From contig NZ_PJPV01000068.1 of NCBI RefSeq assembly GCF_002864045.1, forward strand, positions 1 through 50,668: DNA of 50,668 nucleotides, written 5' to 3'. A model generated the notes under the pieces. It made no database searches, was not told the DNA's origin, and saw only the letters and a program-made list of their open reading frames with translations. Below, in pieces: positions 44,851 to 50,668 of this stretch; position 1 is the stretch's first letter; every line of letters begins with the position of its first letter. The stretch is from Endozoicomonas acroporae. GTDB lineage: Bacteria > Pseudomonadota > Gammaproteobacteria > Pseudomonadales > Endozoicomonadaceae. The translations under genes and the position numbers were made by a program.

Positions 44851-45204
44851 TTTTCATATCGCTTTCTGCGTTGCCTGCTGCGACTGCTTGTTCAGGAAGA
44901 TATTGGCATGCCGAGGAAGAAAGCGCGATGAATTTAATTTGGTTCTATTGTGCTAATTAATAACCGACCATTGAACTGAAAATGATTCTTATCGTCAACG
45001 AGGTGATTACCGAATTCGGTGTTCGCAGTACGAGGCAGTGAGGTGGCCAGGGGACGTAATAGGAGAATAGTTGCTGATAGTTACCGCCTGAAATACAACG
45101 ACTGACGTAAGTAAGCGGCAGGTGGTTGCGGGTACTGCACCTGCCGGAAAAGTCTCGTCCAGCCTCCTAGGTCAGCACACCCACGACCTCAACCGCGAAA
45201 TACG
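44851..45204. other. Intergenic region between exporter pair and SET gene
   Basis: 354 bp without a gene. Holds the Fur-box-like site (44978-44996) and a diverged relative of the dispersed repeat (around 45149-45164, TCGTCCAGCCTCCTA). The exporter promoter should lie here on the minus strand. Confidence 0.5.
44978..44996 (-). promoter_or_regulatory. Fur-box-like site
   Basis: Minus-strand GACGATAAGAATCATTTTC matches 14 of 19 positions of the E. coli Fur box (GATAATGATAATCATTATC), including the whole AATCATT core. About 130 bp upstream of the exporter pair. It suggests iron repression of the exporter. Confidence 0.5.
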
Positions 45205-46494
45205 TCAATGTCGCGGGAGTAATGTTCTTTTGCGACTTGACCGCTGATTGTGTTTCCGGATTTCTTCCGACACATAATAAGCCGGTGCGGCAACAAACGG
45301 TGATATCGGCGTTTTGCCGGGCACATCATCACTGAGTTTTCTGACTATGCCAAGACGGCTTTGCAAAATCTTGTTATAACGTGCTTTTTCCTCAGCTGCG
45401 GTCCCCGTCAGGCACAATTGTTGGTGGGCATCAGGATCGACGTAGTAATCCATCAATAACTCCTGTCCGGCCGCAATGCCCTTGACGGCAATAGAGACGG
45501 GGATCGTAAAAGTGCCAAAATCGGTTGTGATAGCGATAAACTCCACAGAAGTATTGACATCTTCGGTCCTGTTGGCGGAATTAACAAAGTGAAAAGGCGT
45601 ATAACGCTCGTTGTCCGGCAAAATGGCGACCAGACTAAAGGGGTCGTTAACCGCCCCTTCCTGAGTGTATTTCGACAGCGTGCGTTGCGTTTGCTCTTTA
45701 CCCCTGAGACCGGCCATGATGGTTCGGCAGTAACTCATGAAATCTGGCATATCGTCAGTAAACTTCTGATGCAAATATTCCGGTTTCCAATTGTGATTTT
45801 TTTTAATCCACGATGGTTTGTTGAGTACATACCCGATACCCGAATAGATCCCGAGTAATTCTCCTTTTGGTACTTTCGCTCTGGTAAATACGCCGTAATT
45901 TTTTTCTGGCCCGTCAGGGCCGGTAAAACCATAATCAACCAGACGGTGTTCAAACCGCGCCAGAAAGTCTTGCCGGGCCTCAGCCTCTGACATCCGCAGC
46001 TGATCAATGATCCAATGCTGAATACCTGCATACTGCCCAATAGTGGGAGTCAGCAGACGAAGGGCAAAAGGGGATAGCCAGACATATGGCTGGTAAGTGT
46101 GCCCGCAAGGGAGGTCAGAATCGTCACAGACCACAGTCTTGCCAATTGGTTTACTGAGCGCCTCGGGTCGATAATTGCCAGCGGTGATAACCTTAATACC
46201 GCCATGGGGTAATGGCTCATTCCGGGCTGACAAAACTTTTGTTTCTGTTATTACCCGGGCGATTAAGTCGGTGTCTGGCGGTGTATCTGCATCATCTGCG
46301 GGTCGCTCCCCGGTAACGCTATGTTCGCAGCCATGCCCCGGGTGGGCGAGTCCGGGTAAACGACTGTGAGCAGCAACGACGTTACGGGCGTAGGCCACAC
46401 CCTCGGGCTGGCTATCCTCTGGTTTAGCGGTGTTGGATGACTGTCCTTCCACAAAACTGGCCATCCCTTGAGATGATAAGGTATTGGGCTGCAT
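45205..46494 (-). CDS. SET-domain protein (candidate lysine methyltransferase)
   Basis: 429 residues. The SET domain spans about 198-352: opening NYGVFTRAKVPKGELLGIYSG, a long insert, the pseudoknot element FVNSANRTEDVNT (in place of the usual F-x-N-H-S-C), and GIAAGQELLMDYY with the family's GxELxxDY. Asn305 would be the SAM-contacting Asn; His of NHS is replaced. The N-terminal 130 residues are polar, without a signal peptide. A nuclear or ribosomal host protein target is typical of bacterial SET effectors, but an endogenous target cannot be excluded. Confidence 0.82.
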   Translation of the reverse strand: MQPNTLSSQGMASFVEGQSSNTAKPEDSQPEGVAYARNVVAAHSRLPGLAHPGHGCEHSVTGERPADDADTPPDTDLIARVITETKVLSARNEPLPHGGIKVITAGNYRPEALSKPIGKTVVCDDSDLPCGHTYQPYVWLSPFALRLLTPTIGQYAGIQHWIIDQLRMSEAEARQDFLARFEHRLVDYGFTGPDGPEKNYGVFTRAKVPKGELLGIYSGIGYVLNKPSWIKKNHNWKPEYLHQKFTDDMPDFMSYCRTIMAGLRGKEQTQRTLSKYTQEGAVNDPFSLVAILPDNERYTPFHFVNSANRTEDVNTSVEFIAITTDFGTFTIPVSIAVKGIAAGQELLMDYYVDPDAHQQLCLTGTAAEEKARYNKILQSRLGIVRKLSDDVPGKTPISPFVAAPAYYVSEEIRKHNQRSSRKRTLLPRH

Positions 46495-46564
46495 AATTGG
46501 TCACTTGAAGCTGACAAGAGTGTTGGATCAGACACATTATTCGCCCGAAAATTCAATATCCGGG

Positions 46565-46760
46565 TTAACCTTTGCGAAAGCGCCCGAGCAGAAAGTCTTT
46601 AAGCATGACCCAGTCGCCCAGAAAACTGTAAACAGGTTATTTAAAGGTGGCGGGTTTGTTGTGCTCAAAAAAGAAATGCCCGACCCAGGCACAGGCATAG
46701 CCGACAATCAGGGCCAGAATGATTAATGGTATTGTTTTGATCAGGCAAAAGAATCAATAT
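46565..46760 (-). pseudogene. DUF962/Mpo1-like protein, C-terminal fragment with nonsense codon
   Basis: Minus-strand frame reads ...VGYACAWVGHFFFEHNKPAT then FK-stop-PVYSFLGDWVMLKDFLLGRF to TAA at 46565. AWVGHFFFEHNKPATFKYP and YSFLGDW are the conserved end of DUF962/Mpo1-like proteins, where Tyr normally fills the stop position (TAA at 46637-46639, one base from TAC or TAT). Upstream a TGA ends the frame, and the N-terminal half is missing. It is therefore dead. Confidence 0.75.
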
Positions 46761-46818
46761 ACATAATAAACAACAGCTGTTTATCATCGGCTAATAACAT
46801 TATTAATATTTTGGTAAG

Positions 46819-47967
46819 TTGCCTGTGGCTACGTTATTCACTATTTTCTGGCGGTTTTTCCTGCTGGGCTGGACCAGCTTTGGCGGCCCGGCTGCCCATA
46901 TCGGATATTTTCGTAATACCTTCGTTGAAAAACGCCAGTGGTTAACCGATGTTGAATATGCTCAACTGATTGCTCTCAGTCAGTTCCTGCCAGGCCCCGG
47001 TTCCAGCCAGATCGGCTTTGCCCTGGGCTACCGGAAGGCAGGATTGCCCGGCGGCATTGCAGCGTTTGCCGGTTTTACCTTACCGTCTTTTGCGATTCTG
47101 CTGGCGGTAGCCATGAGCAGTCAGCTGTTTCTGACTGCTGACTGGTATCAGGGGATGATTGCCGGTTTGAAACTGCTGGCTGTTGTTGTGGTGGCGGATG
47201 CCACTGTGCAGATGTTCCGGTCTTTCTGTAAAAGTCAGTTGACTATTAGTCTGTGTATTTTCAGTGCCGCCCTGTTGCTGGTGTTTCCTGGCATTCTGGT
47301 TCAGATGGCTATTCTGATTGCCGCTGCCCTGATTGGTTATCGCTGGTTGCCGGGTAAGGACGACAACCAGATCAGGTCCCGCTTTGTGTTCTGGCCACTT
47401 ATTCTGTTTGCCATTTTACTGTTTGGCCTGCCTTTGCTGGCTGATTATTCCCCCCTGGCAGCCGTGATCAGTGACTTCTATCAGGCGGGCAGTATGGTGT
47501 TTGGCGGTGGCCATGTGGTTCTGCCATTGCTGCAGAGCACAACGGAAGGCATGATCAGCACCGATACCTTCCTGACTGGCTATGCCGCAGCCCAGGCGGT
47601 ACCTGGCCCGATGTTTACCCTGGCAACGTATCTCGGATATTTTGCTTCCGGGTCGACTCCGGTTCTGGGAGCTATTGCCGCAACGCTGGCTATTTTCCTG
47701 CCCGGTTTTCTGCTGGTGATTGGTGTCCTTCCTGCCTGGCAGGCTCTGGCTGCACGGGCCCGGATTGCCGGGGCGATTGCCGGTATTAACGCTGCTGTTG
47801 TCGGGCTGCTGCTGTCTGCACTTTACTCACCGGTATTTACCTCTGCGGTGCATTCGGCGATGGCGATGGCTCTGGTTCTGATTGGCTGTTTCCTGCTGCG
47901 TGCATTGAAGATTTCTGTTTTCTGGCTGGTGGTGATATTTATTGGCGTTGGCGTGTTGGTGCTTTAA
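46819..47967 (+). CDS. chrA: Chromate transporter (CHR family)
   Basis: 382 residues with about ten hydrophobic helices in two related halves. The N-half has the family signature FWRFFLLGWTSFGGPAAHI and QFLPGPGSSQIGFALGY. The C-half has SMVFGGGHVVLPLLQ and AQAVPGPMFTLATYLG, the matching motif of the second CHR domain. No ATG is available at the N-terminus; TTG at 46819 or GTG two codons later is the likely start. Predicted to move chromate or a similar oxyanion out of the cell. A mobile element starts 8 bp after the stop. Confidence 0.92.
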   Translation: MPVATLFTIFWRFFLLGWTSFGGPAAHIGYFRNTFVEKRQWLTDVEYAQLIALSQFLPGPGSSQIGFALGYRKAGLPGGIAAFAGFTLPSFAILLAVAMSSQLFLTADWYQGMIAGLKLLAVVVVADATVQMFRSFCKSQLTISLCIFSAALLLVFPGILVQMAILIAAALIGYRWLPGKDDNQIRSRFVFWPLILFAILLFGLPLLADYSPLAAVISDFYQAGSMVFGGGHVVLPLLQSTTEGMISTDTFLTGYAAAQAVPGPMFTLATYLGYFASGSTPVLGAIAATLAIFLPGFLLVIGVLPAWQALAARARIAGAIAGINAAVVGLLLSALYSPVFTSAVHSAMAMALVLIGCFLLRALKISVFWLVVIFIGVGVLVL

Positions 47968-47974
47968 ACCACCG

Positions 47975-48139
47975 TAAGTAGCTAACCATATGAAATCATA
48001 TATTTCTGACTAAGTTGTCAGTCACTCTGCGGCGTTGCAACTCCGGTCACATAGCTACGGCTATGCTCCCTACGTTGCGCCTTGCATAGCAACTGCCCAC
48101 TTAGCCAGAAATATACGATTCCATTTGGCCAACTACTTA
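47975..48139 (-). repeat. MITE-like palindromic element, copy 4 (complete)
   Basis: Reverse orientation to copy 3. TA-AGTAGCTAACCATATGAAA... to ...GGCCAACTACT-TA. It fills the gap between two convergent stop codons, 7 bp after chrA and 5 bp before the 752-residue gene's stop (48145). Confidence 0.9.
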
Positions 48140-48144
48140 TGTAG

Positions 48145-50406
48145 TTACATTTTATCCAATTCACTTTGTTGGTATTTGCAGTCTGGTGGAAAGACGATAA
48201 AGGCGTGACATTTTTCAATCTTCTCCTCATTCGTTATATCCAACAATGTCAGGTTCTCATCACACATATTGTTCTTATCAGTTATGATGATTCCTTTAAT
48301 CTGATAGCCATCTTTATGGAAATATTTTTTTGCTTTTATTCTTGCAAATTGAGTACCAGAGGACGTTGTATTGCCAATTTGGTATCCTCTAGGACTTCCA
48401 ATCCTCCAGTGCCCTGGTAAATCTTTGGAATCTGTATCTACCTTGTACATCGCCTCCATTGAATTCAGGTGTTTGGTTGACAACACCATTTCAAGAACCC
48501 GGATATTTTCGGTTATCTGTTGCAGCTTAGCCAATGTTAACGTGTCCTCCATCCCCATACGCCGGGTAAGTGTTTGCAGTAAATCACCCTGTGCTTCGAC
48601 AGGGTGAATTGAAATCACTTTGGCTATGTCTTCCAGGTTGACCGAGAGCTGCCCGGTGGTGAGTAATTGTTGATGCTTAAAGGGTGACGTCGCAAAGTTA
48701 ACGACTGCTGCTCTGTGGTTAACACGTAAAAATGGTAAGCCCGCGAATGCAAGTTCTATATCAATGAGATTGTATGGGTTTTGATCGAGAATGATGGACC
48801 AAAAATGCTTATCTACGATGGTTTTCAACAGGGTCTGATCCAGGTTAGCGAGATTGGCCAGGCAGGTGAGGGCCAATGGGTGAGAATATTTGCCGTGTAA
48901 AAAATTACCGGCCCAGTTGCTGTCAAGAAAACCGTGCTGTTTGGCAATAGCGTTGGCAATGACCGGCGGAATAAATCCAATAAAAATGGGCGCTGAGCCC
49001 GGGCGTAAATCACTGCCGCTGTCTGCACAGACTTTGTTCATGGCCTTGCGAACGATGCCCTGCATTTGTTCCCGTTGGAAAAAGCGCTGTTCATGGTTCG
49101 TGCCATTATTGCCAGCAAGTAAAGAGTAGGTATTGAGATGTTGCGACATATTCAGGGCGAGCAGACGTTTGGGAGTGTCGAGTTCATCGCTCAGGATAGA
49201 TTCCCAGCGAATAGCAGCAGGAAATTTCTGGACATAGTAACGATCCGCTACGGTGCCATTGGGTTTTGGGATATTTTGCGCTTGAAGTAATGCTTCTATC
49301 TCAGCACCGACCCTGGCAAGTACCGGTATTTGAGTACTGAACTCTATCATCGAACGGCAACACCTGGTAAGCGCTGTAAGTTTCTCAGGAGTGTCAACAT
49401 CATTGAATATGTGTTCAGCAATATATTGGACGACAAAGTTTCGTACATTATCGATATCCTGGCATAGCGCAGGACTGAGAAATGCTTCCGGTAAAATCAG
49501 GGCGCTCTCACTGAAGGCAGAGTAATTGATGCCATTTTCATTAAACAGGCGACACAGGGCCGGTGGAAACAGGCGTTCTTTTTCCCCGGCAGTTAACTGG
49601 TCGCCAGCCATGAACGCTAAAAAGTCCTGCGCATAAATCAGTGTGGTGAGTTGGTGATCGGGCCCAAATGCCATCAGATTATTCGGGTGGAAAATTTTAT
49701 TGTGCTCACTGGGATCCGTCTGTGGAATCCGGCAGATTGGGCAGGATTCGGCAATATTTTTTGTTGCTTTGCCATCAACAAGCCCAAAGTACTCCTCATT
49801 TTCACTGGCCACAGGAAATGATAATTGTCTGGTAGAGCTTTCTGGCAGATGTGATGCATTCTGCGCGCGAAATACATCCAGCCAGACGTTGTCGCCTGCA
49901 CGCTCTGCTTGCTTCAATAGCCCGCTTTCTTCAATAAGGCTGCCTGTGAAGCCCACCATAAACTGGTCTGACGTTGGCCGGGAAACCAGATATTGACCGG
50001 TTTGACTGGCTATAGCGGATTGGAGGTCAGGGCGGTTAAGGCCATTAAACAGTATCCAGGTGAGCTTTGATGTTTCTTCGGCATTCAGTGATTTGATTTT
50101 TTCGACCGTGTCGGCATTGTTCAGATAATGAATCAATTCAGTAACACCCTTGTTAATCAATTCATTCGCTTTTTCCACAATGCAAGCAAATAACTTGTCA
50201 GAATTGTTGGTTGGCAAGGGGGCGGTAATGCTTTCAATGTTCTTGTATTCTCTGATTTTTTTTGGGTAATTTGCAGGTTGGTACTCAATATCGGGGTGGC
50301 TGACAGACAGACCGGCGCTAACCTGTTTTTCTGTTTCACTGTTCGCTTTCAGTACATCTTTAAAATGAACAAGGGGAGGAAATGGGGCCAATTTAGAATG
50401 GATCAT
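48145..50406 (-). CDS. Large protein of unknown function with a C2H2-like zinc-finger motif
   Basis: The ATG at 50406 gives 753 codons including none of the TTG-extended start at 50421. I do not recognise the family. About residues 222-240 read CPICRIPQTDPSEHNKIFH, a Cys-x2-Cys-x9-His-x4-His pattern that could bind zinc. The rest is mainly helical and Leu-rich, with no signal peptide or transmembrane helix. The C-terminal 90 residues are more polar and beta-rich. Both ends are flanked by mobile-element copies in the same orientation, and the upstream copy ends only 38 bp before the start codon. With the RING, F-box and SET proteins nearby, a host-directed role is possible but unproven. Confidence 0.7.
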   Translation of the reverse strand: MIHSKLAPFPPLVHFKDVLKANSETEKQVSAGLSVSHPDIEYQPANYPKKIREYKNIESITAPLPTNNSDKLFACIVEKANELINKGVTELIHYLNNADTVEKIKSLNAEETSKLTWILFNGLNRPDLQSAIASQTGQYLVSRPTSDQFMVGFTGSLIEESGLLKQAERAGDNVWLDVFRAQNASHLPESSTRQLSFPVASENEEYFGLVDGKATKNIAESCPICRIPQTDPSEHNKIFHPNNLMAFGPDHQLTTLIYAQDFLAFMAGDQLTAGEKERLFPPALCRLFNENGINYSAFSESALILPEAFLSPALCQDIDNVRNFVVQYIAEHIFNDVDTPEKLTALTRCCRSMIEFSTQIPVLARVGAEIEALLQAQNIPKPNGTVADRYYVQKFPAAIRWESILSDELDTPKRLLALNMSQHLNTYSLLAGNNGTNHEQRFFQREQMQGIVRKAMNKVCADSGSDLRPGSAPIFIGFIPPVIANAIAKQHGFLDSNWAGNFLHGKYSHPLALTCLANLANLDQTLLKTIVDKHFWSIILDQNPYNLIDIELAFAGLPFLRVNHRAAVVNFATSPFKHQQLLTTGQLSVNLEDIAKVISIHPVEAQGDLLQTLTRRMGMEDTLTLAKLQQITENIRVLEMVLSTKHLNSMEAMYKVDTDSKDLPGHWRIGSPRGYQIGNTTSSGTQFARIKAKKYFHKDGYQIKGIIITDKNNMCDENLTLLDITNEEKIEKCHAFIVFPPDCKYQQSELDKM

Positions 50407-50443
50407 ATCGATACTCAGCAACAGTTTGAATTATTGTGCAATA

Positions 50444-50607
50444 TAAGTAGTTAACCAAATGAAATCATATTTTCTGACTAAGTTGACAGTCACTCTGCGG
50501 CGTTACAACTCCGGTCACATAGCTACGGCTATGCTCCCTGCGTTGTGCCTTGCATAGTAACTGTCCACTTAGCCAGAAATATACGATTCCATTTGGCCAA
50601 CTACTTA
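50444..50607 (-). repeat. MITE-like palindromic element, copy 5 (complete)
   Basis: Same orientation as copy 4. Starts TA-AGTAGTTAACCAAATG and ends GGCCAACTACT-TA. It lies immediately upstream of the large unrecognised gene and may supply or block its promoter. The 61 bp to the window end hold no recognisable feature. Confidence 0.92.
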
Positions 50608-50668
50608 GAACCACTCGAATAGGGAATAGTTCCAATACCGGGAGCGCTTCAGATTCCACCTGGTAAAG

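Noticed and set aside
48145..50406. RING finger at the CPIC motif of the large unrecognised protein
   Set aside because: The later Cys/His pairs needed for a RING are absent; only a C2H2-like pattern can be supported.

Overview
The window looks like chromosomal DNA from a host-associated marine gammaproteobacterium, most like Endozoicomonas or a relative. That placement is inferred. It rests on the mix of ordinary gammaproteobacterial genes (ctpA/envC, RNase Z, rmuC, rpoE-chrR, mdlAB-like exporters) with genes that look eukaryote-derived (F-box/beta-propeller, RING/ankyrin, SET, J-domain). No rRNA is present to confirm it.

Layout. 0.1-5.3 kb: envelope glycosylation genes (ArnT-like GT83, GtrB/ArnC-like GT2, GtrA-like) around a divergent two-component system. 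5.3-5.6 kb: transposase remnant. 5.7-8.5 kb: ctpA and envC. 8.6-9.7 kb: an EF-G-like (FusA2-type) pseudogene with two internal deletions. 9.8-12.7 kb: two unrecognised genes flanking RNase Z. 12.8-16.5 kb: thiD-thiZXY behind a TPP riboswitch. 16.5-21.5 kb: a five-gene lipid-modifying operon (FAD oxidoreductase, DUF1365, cyclopropane synthase, DUF3833, SDR). 21.9-26.8 kb: a J-domain protein with an 11-residue tandem repeat and a 1157-residue coiled-coil protein. 27.3-31.5 kb: rpoE-chrR, rmuC and a VOC protein. 31.8 kb: tRNA-Ser(GGA), followed by an AT-rich island (32-36.5 kb) with marC, a putative papain-like protein, an ankyrin-like protein, and an acetyltransferase followed by an attC-like site. 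36.5-40.9 kb: F-box/propeller protein, a small membrane protein, tRNA-Arg(ACG) and a RING-H2/ankyrin protein. 41-48 kb: a heterodimeric ABC exporter with a Fur-box-like site, a SET-domain protein, a broken DUF962 gene and chrA. 48-50.6 kb: a large unrecognised protein flanked by two repeat copies.

Two themes tie the window together. The first is a family of about 160-bp, almost fully palindromic elements with TA target duplications (MITE-like). There are three complete copies, one cut by the window edge, one collapsed derivative and one degenerate end. Most lie within 20 bp of gene 3' ends. The second is a set of candidate host-directed proteins between about 22 and 50 kb, several pointing to ubiquitin signalling (F-box, RING-H2, UBA-like repeats) or chromatin (SET). 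The rpoE-chrR pair and the cyclopropane synthase operon are normally parts of one singlet-oxygen response, here 6 kb apart.
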